Shown: positions 40,072 through 51,004 of the stretch, one piece after another | Layout: each line of letters begins with the position of its first letter | How positions within the stretch are numbered: the first letter of the stretch is position 1 | DNA from: Pseudomonas sp. WN033 | GTDB taxonomy: Bacteria > Pseudomonadota > Gammaproteobacteria > Pseudomonadales > Pseudomonadaceae | Length of the DNA stretch: 64,000 nucleotides | Direction of reading: 5' to 3' | NCBI GenBank assembly: GCA_002287035.1 | Contig: NSKG01000003.1 | Location: 434,001-498,000, forward strand | Position numbers and translations under genes: made by a program | The notes under the pieces: generated by a model | The model's input: the letters and a program-made list of their open reading frames with translations, nothing else | Told to the model about the DNA's origin: nothing | Database searches by the model: none

Positions 40072-40902
40072 TCAAGGCATGAAGGCGCCAATGAAAATCG
40101 CCGGATCGACCCGGACGTTGTTCAGGCTGACATTCCAGTGCAGGTGTGGCCCGGTGGCGCGCCCGGTGGCGCCGACCTTGCCGATATGCCCGCCACGAGG
40201 CAGCTCGTCGCCGACCTTGACGTCGATCGCTGACAGGTGACAGAACATGCTGATCAGCCCCTGACCGTGATCGACGAACACTGTCTTGCCATTGAAAAAG
40301 TAATCGCCGACCAGAATAACCGTACCCGCTGCCGGGGCCTTGATCGGGGTGCCGGCCGGGACCGCAAAATCAAGCCCGGAATGCGGGTTGCGCTCCTCGC
40401 CATTGAAGAATCGGCGCACGCCGAACGGGCTCGACAGGCGACCGTCTACCGGCCGATCGAACAGCAGGTTGCTGGGTTGGCGCGGGCTGAAGTTCTGGTA
40501 ACCCTGAATTTGCTCGTCGAGTTCGCGCTGAATGCGCCGTTGGTGGGCCGGGTCAGGAGTAACGTGCTGCTGATTGCGCAGGGTGATGTGCTGAGCCGGG
40601 TAATGACGATCATTAACCTGGAAGTTCAGGCGCTGGCCGTCGCCCAGTTCAATCTGTTGCTGGCCGGGTTGCACCGACAGCGGGATGCCGACGATGGCGA
40701 TCCAGCGCTTGCCGTCCTCGCGAATCACCAGTGCCGGGTGGTCCTGATAGCGCACGCGCGGCGCCTGGGGTTGTTCTGGCAGGCCTATTACCGCCACGCC
40801 GCCGGGAACCGGCTTGTTCAGCAGGCGGGTAATAAATCCGCCTTCGGCCAGGGCCGGCAGGCTCAGGGAGCACAGCAAAATCAGGGCAAACAGGTGGCGC
40901 AT
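40072..40902 (-). CDS. Secreted M23 (LytM) peptidase
   Basis: A 276-residue periplasmic protein with a Sec signal peptide cut after ALA (residue 19). The C-terminal zinc peptidase domain has H174-x3-D178 (HSGLD) and H253-L-H255 (GPHLHW), so all catalytic ligands are there. Such enzymes cut peptidoglycan cross-links or activate amidases. The N-terminal ~100 residues resemble an Ig-like prodomain. It starts 5 nt after xseA on the same strand. Confidence 0.93.
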   Translation of the reverse strand: MRHLFALILLCSLSLPALAEGGFITRLLNKPVPGGVAVIGLPEQPQAPRVRYQDHPALVIREDGKRWIAIVGIPLSVQPGQQQIELGDGQRLNFQVNDRHYPAQHITLRNQQHVTPDPAHQRRIQRELDEQIQGYQNFSPRQPSNLLFDRPVDGRLSSPFGVRRFFNGEERNPHSGLDFAVPAGTPIKAPAAGTVILVGDYFFNGKTVFVDHGQGLISMFCHLSAIDVKVGDELPRGGHIGKVGATGRATGPHLHWNVSLNNVRVDPAIFIGAFMP

Positions 40903-40907
40903 GGGCG

Positions 40908-42284
40908 TCAGTCCAGCAGAGATAAGGTGTGCGGGGTGGGGGCTTCGACTCTGAGATCGAGCTGGCCATCGTGCAGGCGGGCTTTCAGGTGCTGGCCAGT
41001 CCGGGTCTGTGCGGCGCTGCGAATCGCCTGGCCCTGATCGTCGAGCAAAATACTGTAGCCGCGCCCCAGTGTGGCCAGCGGACTGACCAGGTGCAGAGTC
41101 TGGGCCAGGCTGCTGAAGCGCTGGCGGCGCTGTTGCAGGCTCTGCTGGATGGCGCGTGGCAGGCGTTGGCGCAGGTGTTCCAGTTGCTGGCTCAGCAGCC
41201 CCAACTGGCGGCCGGGGTGTTGCAGTTGCAGGCGCGCGCCCAAGCGTTCCAGACGCTGCTGCTGATGGGTCAGAAATTGCTGGTGGGCGCGCCGCAGGCG
41301 CAGTTCCAGGTCATCCAGGCGCTGGGCCTGCTGTGCCAGACGCTCGCCGGGGTGGCGCAGGCGCCGGCGCAGGCTATCGAGTCGCAAATGATCGCGGGTG
41401 AGACGTTCGTGCAGGCGCTGCTGCAACTGACGTTGATATAGCTGAAACTGGCGCAACATGGCCTGGCCGTCGGGGCTCAGCAATTCGGCGGCGGCTGACG
41501 GGGTGGGCGCACGGACATCGGCGACAAAGTCGCTGATGGAAAAATCGGTCTCGTGGCCGACGGCGCTGACCGTTGGCGTCTGGCAGGCGGCCAGTGCCCG
41601 GGCGACGATTTCCTCATTGAACGGCCACAGGTCTTCCAGCGAGCCGCCGCCGCGGGCCACGATCAGCGCGTCGAAGCCGGCACGCTCGGCGCGCTCAATG
41701 GCGCGGACGATCTGCGGTGCGGCTTCACGGCCCTGAACGGCGGTGGGAACGATCACCAGTTCGATATAGGGCGCCCGACGGCCGAATACGCTGATGATGT
41801 CGCGAATCGCCGCGCCGCTGGGGGAGGTGATCACTCCGATCCGGCGCGGGTGGCTGGGGAGCGGGCGCTTGCGTTCCGCGGCGAACAACCCCTCAGCCTG
41901 AAGCTGGGCCTTGAGCGCCTCGAAGGCCTGGCGCAGAGCGCCGTCGCCGGCTGGTTCCAGACTATCGAGAATCAGTTGATAGTCACCGCGGCCCTCATAC
42001 AGGCTCACCCGGCCGCGGGCACGGACCTGCAGGCCGTCGCGCAGATCCAGGCGGATGCGCTGGGCATGCTGGCGGAACAGTGCGCAGCGGACCTGGGCTT
42101 TGGCGTCCTTGAGGGTGAAATACAGGTGGCCCGACGAAGGGCGGGCCAGGTTCGACAGCTCGCCCTCGACCCAAATCTGCGGGAATACCTCTTCCAGCAG
42201 GCTGCGGGCCCTGGCGTTGAGTTGGCTGACGGTGAGTACTTCGCGCTCGCGGCTGAGGCGCTGAAAAAGCTGGTCATCATTCAT
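40908..42284 (-). CDS. xseA: Exodeoxyribonuclease VII large subunit
   Basis: A 458-residue nuclease subunit that degrades single-stranded DNA with XseB. The N-terminal OB fold (VSQLNARARSLLEEVFPQIW) is followed by the catalytic domain (GVITSPSGAAIRDI, VARGGGSLEDLWPFNEE, SAVGHETDFSI) and a long Arg/Gln/Leu-rich coiled-coil region (residues about 270-390). It is divergent from guaB across 149 nt. Confidence 0.95.
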   Translation of the reverse strand: MNDDQLFQRLSREREVLTVSQLNARARSLLEEVFPQIWVEGELSNLARPSSGHLYFTLKDAKAQVRCALFRQHAQRIRLDLRDGLQVRARGRVSLYEGRGDYQLILDSLEPAGDGALRQAFEALKAQLQAEGLFAAERKRPLPSHPRRIGVITSPSGAAIRDIISVFGRRAPYIELVIVPTAVQGREAAPQIVRAIERAERAGFDALIVARGGGSLEDLWPFNEEIVARALAACQTPTVSAVGHETDFSISDFVADVRAPTPSAAAELLSPDGQAMLRQFQLYQRQLQQRLHERLTRDHLRLDSLRRRLRHPGERLAQQAQRLDDLELRLRRAHQQFLTHQQQRLERLGARLQLQHPGRQLGLLSQQLEHLRQRLPRAIQQSLQQRRQRFSSLAQTLHLVSPLATLGRGYSILLDDQGQAIRSAAQTRTGQHLKARLHDGQLDLRVEAPTPHTLSLLD

Positions 42285-42355
42285 GCCGCTATCTTAGGGG
42301 CTGTTGCCTTGCGCTCACAACCGCCGCAAGGGGGCAAAAATCTCTGTGATCATGA

Positions 42356-43906
<1,551 letters not shown>

Positions 43907-43924
43907 ATACCGTCCAACCAAGGC

Positions 43925-43986
43925 GCTGGAAGCTGGACGCTGGAGACTGGACGCAACTGCTCCGGTTATCCACTTCCAGCTTCTGG
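43925..43986. repeat. GCTGGA-rich inverted-repeat element between guaB and guaA
   Basis: GAAGCTGGA (43929-43937) and TCCAGCTTC (43975-43983) form a perfect 9-bp inverted repeat with a 37-nt spacer. Partial direct repeats GCTGGA, GCTGGA and ACTGGA follow the left arm and CAGCTTC recurs after the right arm. It resembles short dispersed intergenic repeats of gammaproteobacteria. It lies between two co-transcribed genes and would appear in their mRNA. Confidence 0.5.
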
Positions 43987-44020
43987 TTTTCAGCTTCAAG
44001 CTCTTTCCGAAGGAAAGCCC

Positions 44021-45601
44021 ATGTCCCAGCATGACATTCACGCCCACCGTATCCTGATTCTGGACTTCGGTTCGCAGTACACCCAACTGATTGCCCGCCG
44101 GGTGCGGGAAATTGGCGTCTATTGCGAAATCCATCCCTGGGATATGGACGAGGCGGCGATTCGTGAGTTCGCCCCGCGTGGCATCATCCTGGCTGGTGGT
44201 CCCGAGTCGGTAACCCTGGATGACACTCCACGTGCACCGCAGGTAGTATTCGAACTGGGTCTGCCGGTGCTGGGCATCTGCTATGGCATGCAGACCATGG
44301 CCGAGCAGTTGGGTGGCAAGGTTGAGGGCTCCGAGGAGCGCGAGTTCGGCTATGCGCGGGTCGATATCGTTGGCAAGAGCCCGTTCCTGTCGGGTATCGA
44401 AGATCACATCGACGATGATGGCGTGCTGTCGCTGGACGTGTGGATGAGTCACGGGGACAAGGTGGCCAATCTGCCTGAAGGCTTCCATATCCTGGCCAGT
44501 ACCCCGAGCTGCCCGATTGCCGCGATGGGCGACGAAAGCCGGCATTTCTATGGCGTGCAGTTCCACCCCGAGGTGACCCACACCAAGCAGGGCCTGCGTA
44601 TCCTGTCGCGTTTCATCCTTGAACTGTGTGGCTGTGAAGCGCTGTGGACACCGTCGAATATCGTTGAGGATGCCATCGCCCAGGTGCGTGCCCAGGTTGG
44701 CGACGCCAAGGTGCTGCTTGGTCTGTCCGGCGGGGTCGACTCCTCCGTGGTAGCGGCCCTGCTGCACCGGGCCATTGGCGATCAGCTGACCTGCGTATTC
44801 GTTGACAACGGTCTGCTGCGTCTGCACGAAGGCGAACAGGTCATGGCCATGTTCGCCGAGAACATGGGCGTCAAGGTGATCCGCGCCAACGCTGAAGAAA
44901 AGTTCTTGTCACGCCTGCTCGGAGTCACCGACCCGGAAGACAAGCGCAAGATCATTGGCCGTACCTTCATCGAAGTGTTCGATGAGGAAGCCACCAAGCT
45001 GCAGGGCATCAAGTACCTGGCACAGGGCACCATCTACCCGGACGTGATCGAATCGGCCGGGGCCAAGACCGGCAAGGCTCATGTGATCAAGTCGCACCAC
45101 AATGTCGGCGGGCTGCCCGAAGACATGCAGTTTGAGCTGGTTGAGCCGCTGCGTGAACTGTTTAAGGATGAAGTGCGCAAGATCGGCCTGGAGCTGGGCC
45201 TGCCCTACGATATGGTCTATCGCCACCCGTTCCCGGGCCCGGGCCTGGGCGTGCGGATCCTGGCTGAAGTGCGCAAGGAATACGCCGACATCCTGCGCCG
45301 CGCCGACTATATCTTCATTGAAGAACTGCGCAAGGCCGATCTGTACCACAAGACCAGCCAGGCCTTCGCCGTGTTCCTGCCGGTCAAGTCGGTTGGTGTG
45401 GTTGGTGACGGTCGCCGCTACGAATGGGTCATCGCCCTGCGCGCAGTGGAAACCATCGACTTCATGACCGCCCGCTGGGCGCACCTGCCCTACGAGTTCC
45501 TGGAAACCGTATCGAACCGGATCATCAATGAAATTGCCGGGGTCTCGCGGGTTACCTACGATATTTCCAGCAAGCCGCCGGCGACGATTGAGTGGGAGTG
45601 A
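44021..45601 (+). CDS. guaA: GMP synthase (glutamine-hydrolysing)
   Basis: A 526-residue enzyme aminating XMP to GMP. The N-terminal class I amidotransferase domain has the nucleophile in LGICYGMQ and the His-Glu pair in FHPEVTH. The ATP-pyrophosphatase domain has LSGGVDSS near residue 235, and the C-terminal dimerisation domain ends with [18 protein letters not shown] precedes the ATG. Conserved gene order breaks immediately after this gene. Confidence 0.97.
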   Translation: MSQHDIHAHRILILDFGSQYTQLIARRVREIGVYCEIHPWDMDEAAIREFAPRGIILAGGPESVTLDDTPRAPQVVFELGLPVLGICYGMQTMAEQLGGKVEGSEEREFGYARVDIVGKSPFLSGIEDHIDDDGVLSLDVWMSHGDKVANLPEGFHILASTPSCPIAAMGDESRHFYGVQFHPEVTHTKQGLRILSRFILELCGCEALWTPSNIVEDAIAQVRAQVGDAKVLLGLSGGVDSSVVAALLHRAIGDQLTCVFVDNGLLRLHEGEQVMAMFAENMGVKVIRANAEEKFLSRLLGVTDPEDKRKIIGRTFIEVFDEEATKLQGIKYLAQGTIYPDVIESAGAKTGKAHVIKSHHNVGGLPEDMQFELVEPLRELFKDEVRKIGLELGLPYDMVYRHPFPGPGLGVRILAEVRKEYADILRRADYIFIEELRKADLYHKTSQAFAVFLPVKSVGVVGDGRRYEWVIALRAVETIDFMTARWAHLPYEFLETVSNRIINEIAGVSRVTYDISSKPPATIEWE

Positions 45602-45624
45602 GATTCATCCGCCCATGAACTAAA

Positions 45625-45808
45625 CCACTGTGAGTGGAAGGTGCTATCCCGAGATAGGCTGTTTGCCGAAACAGTATCGCTGGGGCGCCTCCCACCGCTG
45701 AGGTAAAGAGTACCAGGCGCTGGGAGTTCTTCCACGCCGTTGACGGTTGGACCGGAACCAAAAGGCCGTCTACCCTTTCTACATGCTGGGCCTTCGCTGG
45801 CTCAACGG
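45625..45808. other. Hairpin-rich non-coding stretch after guaA
   Basis: No credible gene is seen in 45602-45864. Successive short stems occur: CCACT/AGTGG (45625-45637), CTATC/GATAG (45644-45657), CTGTTT/AAACAG (45659-45674), CTCCCA/TGGGAG (45689-45726) enclosing GGTA/TACC, and GACGG/CCGTC (45742-45770) enclosing TTGG/CCAA. CCGTTGA (45737-45743) and TCAACGG (45802-45808) can close the last part. This may be a structured RNA or the relic of a mobile element; I cannot assign a family. Confidence 0.45.
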
Positions 45809-45864
45809 TATGTTCCATTTATCACGCACACTACTTAACTTGTCTTCAACCCTAGGACGGGGGC

Positions 45865-46614
45865 ATGGCAACCATGCGGACGAGACAACGCTTGGGGCAA
45901 GGCCTCGCGGCGGCAATCGCAGCGACTTTCGTGCCGTCTGTCGGCGCTAGCGATTGGGACTGGATAGTAGAACCTTATATCTGGGCATCCCGGCTCAAGA
46001 CCGATGTGCGCACGGACTCTCCCCCGATAGCCGGATCATCAGAAATTGCATTCAAGGATATCCTAGACAAGCTGGATGGCTCCCTTCAATTGCACTTGGA
46101 AGGCCGGGGCGATGGGCAGGGTGCGTTTGTCGACATCACCTATCTCAGGATCAAGGATACTCGCTCGGGTCGATTCGCCAGAACGAAAGCTGATCTGGAG
46201 ACACGCCTGTTCGAGGCGGCCTGGGTGTGGACGCCAGCAGGTCGTCGTGATCGCGGCCTGGATGTGTTCGGGGGTGTCCGCTATCTGGATTCGGACCTGA
46301 AGCTGACGATCAGACCGAATAATCCGGCGTTCAACGGTCGGGTGCTGAACTTTGCTGACAGTTACCTGGATGTCATGTTGGGAGGCCGCTACACCTGGGT
46401 TCCGGCGGAGCGCTGGCGCCTGACGACCCGAGCCGATAGCTCTTTTGGCGAAACCGAAGGTTCCTGGAACGTCAGTGCGATGGTTCATTACCACACTGCC
46501 CATGGCGCGCTATTGCTTGGTTACCGTCACCTTGAGGTCAAGGTCAAGAATGATGATGCTCGAACCCGTTTGACCATGACCGGTCCTTATGTCGGCTATG
46601 CCTTTCTCTTTTGA
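45865..46614 (+). CDS. Putative outer-membrane beta-barrel protein
   Basis: A 249-residue secreted protein of no family I can name. The first ~28 residues form a signal peptide ending near SVGAS. The rest has alternating hydrophobic and polar residues in repeated strands (WIVEPYIWASRL, GAFVDITYLRIKD, FEAAWVWTPA, LDVMLGGRYTWVP) and ends in aromatic Phe (YVGYAFLF), the C-terminal signature for outer-membrane insertion. An alternative start is ATG at 45874. Composition is lower in GC than guaA. It leads into two DUF1254 genes on the same strand, with 118 nt between. Confidence 0.7.
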   Translation: MATMRTRQRLGQGLAAAIAATFVPSVGASDWDWIVEPYIWASRLKTDVRTDSPPIAGSSEIAFKDILDKLDGSLQLHLEGRGDGQGAFVDITYLRIKDTRSGRFARTKADLETRLFEAAWVWTPAGRRDRGLDVFGGVRYLDSDLKLTIRPNNPAFNGRVLNFADSYLDVMLGGRYTWVPAERWRLTTRADSSFGETEGSWNVSAMVHYHTAHGALLLGYRHLEVKVKNDDARTRLTMTGPYVGYAFLF

Positions 46615-46732
46615 AATTATCGAGGCGTCCGCCGATAGCACAATCCTCCGGCTTCACAATGAAGTGACTGCCAATTATGGGCTGCGGTGTTGCAGGAGTT
46701 TCACCAAACGCAACTGAGAGCAAGGAGATGCG

Positions 46733-48172
46733 ATGAAAACGCTTGGTGCAGTTTGCGCATGTCTGGTATGGCTGTTTGCAGCCCACGCTTATGCACAGGA
46801 TTCCGGCCGTTCATCCGGCGCGATAGTCAGCGGGATAAGCGCTTTGCCGGATGAGCTGCGGGCAATTGCAAAGGAAGCTTACATCTACGGGTTTCCGATG
46901 GTGGATAGCTACCGGATTCAATATTCCTACTTCGTTGATCAGAGCAATCCCGAGTACAAAGGGGACTGGAATCAGCTGCACAACATAGCCCGTGTTTACA
47001 CGCCAGCAGACAGGGCGATCCAGACGCCCAATTCCGACACACCGTACAGCTTTCTGGGTGCCGATCTGCGGGCTGAGCCGCTGGTAATCAGCGTGCCTGC
47101 TATCGACGCGTCACGCTACTATTCGCTGCAGTTTATCGATATGTATACCCACAACTTCGCTTATGTCGGCAGTCGGGCTACCGGCACCGAGGCAGGCAAC
47201 TTCTTGCTCGCAGGGCCTGGTTGGCGCGGAGATGTGCCGGCAGGTATTTCGGCGGTGCTTTACTCGGAAACCGAATTTGCCTTTGTGCTTTATCGCACGC
47301 AACTGTTCGGGCCGGATGACCTTGAGAATGTGAAGGCGGTCCAGGCGCAGTATGGGGTCCAGCCATTGTCCAGTTTTCAGGGGACTGCGGCGCCTGCCTC
47401 AGTGCCTGATATCGATTTTCCTGAGCCGCTAACGGCTGAGGCCCAGAAGGTATCGCCGCAGTTCTTCACCATTCTCAATTTCCTTTTGCAGTTCGCGCCA
47501 ACCCATGACAGTGAAGCTGCCTTGATGGAGCGTTTTGCAAAGGCAGGAATTGGTGCTGCGCAACCCTTTGCGCTGGCTGATTTGACCACCCAGCAGCTCA
47601 GTGCGATCGAAGCAGGTATAGCTGATGCCTGGCAGGCCTTTGCGGATTACAAGGCTGAAACGATAGATACCGGTAAGAAGATCAGTGCAGATGGGTTTGG
47701 CACTCGTGAGTTTCTCGATAATGATTACTTGATACGAATGTCGTCGGCGGTGCTGGGTATTTACGGTAACTCCAAGGAAGAGGCCAATTACCCTGCTTAT
47801 TTCGTGGACTCGCAGGGCAATCCGTTTGACGGTGCCGCAGCTCGATACACATTGCGGTTTGAGCCGGGCTCGATGCCGCCGGTCAACGCCTTCTGGTCAC
47901 TGACCATGTATGAACTGCCTTCCAGTCTACTGACTGAGAACCCAATCAACCGGTACCTGATCAACTCAACAATGGAGGCTGACCTGCGTCCAGGGCCAGA
48001 TGGCAGTATCACGCTGTATATTCAGAACCAGCCACCGGGCGAGGACAAGCTGACCAACTGGCTGCCGGCACCCGCTGGTCCTTTCTTCATGATCATGCGC
48101 CAGTACTGGCCGAAGCCCGAAGCTTTGGATGGCAGTTGGGGCGTGCCACAGGTTGTCCGTGCCAACGAATAA
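46733..48172 (+). CDS. Secreted DUF1254/DUF1214 protein
   Basis: A 479-residue exported protein with a cleavable signal peptide (residues 1-21, cut after AYA). The DUF1254 domain runs over about residues 40-170 with the conserved AYIYGFPMVDSYR and QTPNSDTPYS motifs. The DUF1214 domain occupies about 350-470 (NAFWSLTMYELPSSLLTENP, NRYLINS). The family has no firmly assigned chemistry; some members lie near hydrocarbon or steroid degradation genes. AAGGAG stands upstream. It precedes a second DUF1254 gene by 62 nt, suggesting an operon of paralogues. Confidence 0.9.
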   Translation: MKTLGAVCACLVWLFAAHAYAQDSGRSSGAIVSGISALPDELRAIAKEAYIYGFPMVDSYRIQYSYFVDQSNPEYKGDWNQLHNIARVYTPADRAIQTPNSDTPYSFLGADLRAEPLVISVPAIDASRYYSLQFIDMYTHNFAYVGSRATGTEAGNFLLAGPGWRGDVPAGISAVLYSETEFAFVLYRTQLFGPDDLENVKAVQAQYGVQPLSSFQGTAAPASVPDIDFPEPLTAEAQKVSPQFFTILNFLLQFAPTHDSEAALMERFAKAGIGAAQPFALADLTTQQLSAIEAGIADAWQAFADYKAETIDTGKKISADGFGTREFLDNDYLIRMSSAVLGIYGNSKEEANYPAYFVDSQGNPFDGAAARYTLRFEPGSMPPVNAFWSLTMYELPSSLLTENPINRYLINSTMEADLRPGPDGSITLYIQNQPPGEDKLTNWLPAPAGPFFMIMRQYWPKPEALDGSWGVPQVVRANE

Positions 48173-48234
48173 CCGCTGCAAGTCCGCGTCAAAACACATG
48201 GGAAGCGCCTGATAACTTCAAGGAGTCTCTGACA

Positions 48235-49371
48235 ATGAACGGTTCCAAACAAATCATTGCTTGGCTGGGCATACCGCTAATCGCATCGCTCGCTGCCTGT
48301 AGCGAGTCAATTGAATCTGCCGCCAACACTGACGCCGGGTTGGCTCAGATGGCGCAGGAGGGAACGACGGTGCCAGACCTGAGTGATCCAGGGTTTTGGT
48401 TGAGAACCTCAGAAGGCAAAATCATTGTCACGCCAGACAACTTTATTCGTGCAGAATCGAACGTCTATATGGCCGCTCAGGTAGCTGATGGTGCATTCGG
48501 TACTTTCAAGCACACGCGCGAGGTGGCCCCGGTCGACCGACAACTGATTGTGCGGCTTAACCGCGATACCATCTATTCCTCCGGAGTCTTCGATCTGGAT
48601 GCGGGTCCGGTGACCTTTACGCTTCCAGAGTCTGACGGTCGCTTCGTATCAGCACTGGTCATCAACGAGGACCATTTCAATCCAAACGTCTTTTATGGTG
48701 CTGGAAGCTATACGCTGACGAAAGAGAACGTAGGTACGCGTTATGTGATGGTTGGTATCCGGATTCTGGCTGATCCCAACGATCCAGAGGACATGCGCCA
48801 GGCCAACGCGATTCAGGACAGTATGACGGTCAGTCAGCCTGGAGGTCCTGGCACATTTGAGATTCCGGAGTGGGATCCGGTCAGCCAGAAGGCGGTTCGT
48901 GAAGCGCTGATAGCCTTATCGAGCACGCTGCCGGATCTGCGTTATGCAGCCGGCGCGGAGAGGTCTTCAGTCGACCCGGTCAGGAGGCTGGCAGCCGCTG
49001 CTTCGGGCTGGGGGCTAAATCCGGACAAGGATGCGGTCTATCTGAATGTGTTTCCAGAGAACAATGATGGTACTACGGCGTACCAGCTGACGGTCGGCGA
49101 GGTTCCCGTGGATGAGTTCTGGTCCGTCACGGTATATACGGTTGACGGTTTTTTTGAACCTAACGAGTTCAACGCCTATTCAATCAACAGCGTCACTGGC
49201 AAGGCTGCCGAGGATGGTTCAATCACTATCTATTTCGGCAATTGCAGTAGCGAGAGCGTTAACTGTCTGCCGGTGACTCCTGGCTGGAATTACATGGTGC
49301 GTCTGTATCGTCCGCGTGCCGAAATCTTGAATGGAAGCTGGTCTTTTCCGGTCGCGATGCCTGTGCAGTGA
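48235..49371 (+). CDS. DUF1254/DUF1214 lipoprotein
   Basis: A 378-residue paralogue of the preceding protein, but anchored as a lipoprotein: MNGSKQIIAWLG and a lipobox SLAAC with Cys near residue 21. The DUF1254-like part shows TPDNFIRAESNVYM and LNRDTIYSSGVFDLDAG; the DUF1214 part shows DEFWSVTVYTVDGFFEPNE and ends LNGSWSFPV. It lacks the AYIYGFP motif of the first copy and is about 100 residues shorter. The start at 48235 has AAGGAG 9 nt upstream; a longer frame from 48136 overlaps the previous gene and is rejected. Confidence 0.88.
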   Translation: MNGSKQIIAWLGIPLIASLAACSESIESAANTDAGLAQMAQEGTTVPDLSDPGFWLRTSEGKIIVTPDNFIRAESNVYMAAQVADGAFGTFKHTREVAPVDRQLIVRLNRDTIYSSGVFDLDAGPVTFTLPESDGRFVSALVINEDHFNPNVFYGAGSYTLTKENVGTRYVMVGIRILADPNDPEDMRQANAIQDSMTVSQPGGPGTFEIPEWDPVSQKAVREALIALSSTLPDLRYAAGAERSSVDPVRRLAAAASGWGLNPDKDAVYLNVFPENNDGTTAYQLTVGEVPVDEFWSVTVYTVDGFFEPNEFNAYSINSVTGKAAEDGSITIYFGNCSSESVNCLPVTPGWNYMVRLYRPRAEILNGSWSFPVAMPVQ

Positions 49372-49522
49372 GTTTTCCTGTCAGGCTATTTGCCGTTTTT
49401 TAGAGGGACATGGCTCTGAGCGATGCTGGATCAAATATGGATGACAGCGTAGTGGTTCCATGCAATTCTGAGGCTGTATCAGCATTTTGATTGCGTAGTA
49501 GCGTCAGATTGGAGGCAGTCGC

Positions 49523-50989
49523 ATGGAACCACGGACCGGCAACAATGCTAATAAAAGTCTTTTCATGGCTACTCTGCGGGACCTTGCTATTGTCGGTGGC
49601 GTCGTCTTTGCCGCCAGCCTGTTGGGTATTTTGAGCAGGCCAACAGGCCTGCTGGCGGTCTTCTGGCCTGCCAACGCGATTCTCCTGGGGTTGTTCGTGC
49701 GTATGCCGCACCTGGCCACCGGTCGTGGCTGGCTGGTAGCTGCGCTGGGTTATCTGGCTGCGGATCTGGTCACCGGCAGTTCAACGCTGAACTCATTATG
49801 GTTGGCAGCGGCCAATCTGACCGGGGTCGCTGTAGGCTCCTTCCTGTATCAGCGCATTGACCCTGAACATCGCACGTTGTCACGTCCCTTGTCTGTGCTT
49901 TACATGCTGGCGATCTGCGCAGCATCGGCGGCGGCAGGCTCGGTGATCGGCTCAGAGGTGGGGCCGGCCTTCATGGAGCAGGGTCGGCTGATTGGCGCGG
50001 CATTCTGGTTCACTACTGAGTTGGCGCACAGCATCATCGTGTTGCCCTTGATCTTGATCATGCCACCGCTTTCGAGGTTGCTCGGTTGCTTGCACGCGGG
50101 ATGGCGTCTGCGACGCGACTCTGTACAGCGGATGGCACCCTTCCTGGCTCTGGTAGCATCGATCCTGATTGGAATCGTGCTTGGTGGGCCTGGTGCGTTG
50201 GCCTTCCCGATTCCTGCGCTGCTCTGGTGTGCGCTGACCTATGGCCTGTTTACAACCGTCTTGCTGACGCTGGCCACAACCATATTCAAGCTGATTACTG
50301 TGACGGTCACGACGGGTGTTGCTCAGCATCCGCTGCCGGAGGAATTCATCCTGTCTGTGCTGTCGCTGAGGCTGGGTATAGTCTTCGTGGCGCTCAGTCC
50401 GCTGACAGTGGCAAGTATAAATCAGGTGCGCAAGCACATGCTGCAGCGTCTTGACTATGCTGCGAACCATGACTCGCTGACTGGCGCATTGGTGCGGCGG
50501 GCATTCATGGCCCAAAGCGCATGGCTGATGACTCAGTTTGATCGTTATCCGCGTGGGTTGGCGGTGCTGATGGTTGACATTGATCACTTCAAACGCATAA
50601 ACGACGAGTATGGGCACTCAGTGGGTGACGATGCGTTGTCGGGTTTTTCCCATGCAGTGATACAGCGGCTGCGCGAGGGTGATCTGTTTGGTCGGCTCGG
50701 TGGTGAAGAGTTTGGTGTGGTTATGCCCAATCTCACTGCGGAGGAGGCTAGCAAGGCGGCGGAACGGTTGCGTGAGCAAGTTTCTCAGGTGGAGGTTGTT
50801 TGTGCCGATGGCACACCGCTGCGCATGACCATAAGTATCGGATTGGCAATGCACTATCCCGGCGACAGCCATACTTTGTCCGATCTGCTGGCGGAGGCTG
50901 ACCAGGCGCTTTATCGCGCCAAGGCTGATGGTCGTGACCGGGTCAGCCTTGCCTGGCTGCTGGAAAACCAGCCAGGCTTCTCGGGATAA
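49523..50989 (+). CDS. MASE1-type membrane diguanylate cyclase
   Basis: A 488-residue inner-membrane enzyme making cyclic di-GMP. The N-terminal ~300 residues form a MASE1-like sensor with about eight membrane segments (LAVFWPANAILLGLF, WLAAANLTGVAVGSFL). The GGDEF domain starts near residue 313 (DYAANHDSLTGALVRRAF). The active site is GGEEF at 393-397, catalytically acceptable, and the inhibitory I-site RxxD (R384-D387) stands five residues before it. GGAGG precedes the ATG. It is 151 nt after the DUF1254 genes and convergent with the lipid transporter operon. Confidence 0.92.
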   Translation: MEPRTGNNANKSLFMATLRDLAIVGGVVFAASLLGILSRPTGLLAVFWPANAILLGLFVRMPHLATGRGWLVAALGYLAADLVTGSSTLNSLWLAAANLTGVAVGSFLYQRIDPEHRTLSRPLSVLYMLAICAASAAAGSVIGSEVGPAFMEQGRLIGAAFWFTTELAHSIIVLPLILIMPPLSRLLGCLHAGWRLRRDSVQRMAPFLALVASILIGIVLGGPGALAFPIPALLWCALTYGLFTTVLLTLATTIFKLITVTVTTGVAQHPLPEEFILSVLSLRLGIVFVALSPLTVASINQVRKHMLQRLDYAANHDSLTGALVRRAFMAQSAWLMTQFDRYPRGLAVLMVDIDHFKRINDEYGHSVGDDALSGFSHAVIQRLREGDLFGRLGGEEFGVVMPNLTAEEASKAAERLREQVSQVEVVCADGTPLRMTISIGLAMHYPGDSHTLSDLLAEADQALYRAKADGRDRVSLAWLLENQPGFSG

Positions 50990-51004
50990 GACGAGGACGA
51001 GGGT

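Noticed and set aside
45552-45818. 88-residue minus-strand frame in the gap after guaA
   Set aside because: It begins inside guaA's complement, has no ribosome binding site or family resemblance, and the region is better described as non-coding with hairpins.
45747-45950. 67-residue plus-strand frame leading into the beta-barrel gene
   Set aside because: No homology that I recognise; it overlaps the barrel gene out of frame and lies in the hairpin-rich stretch.
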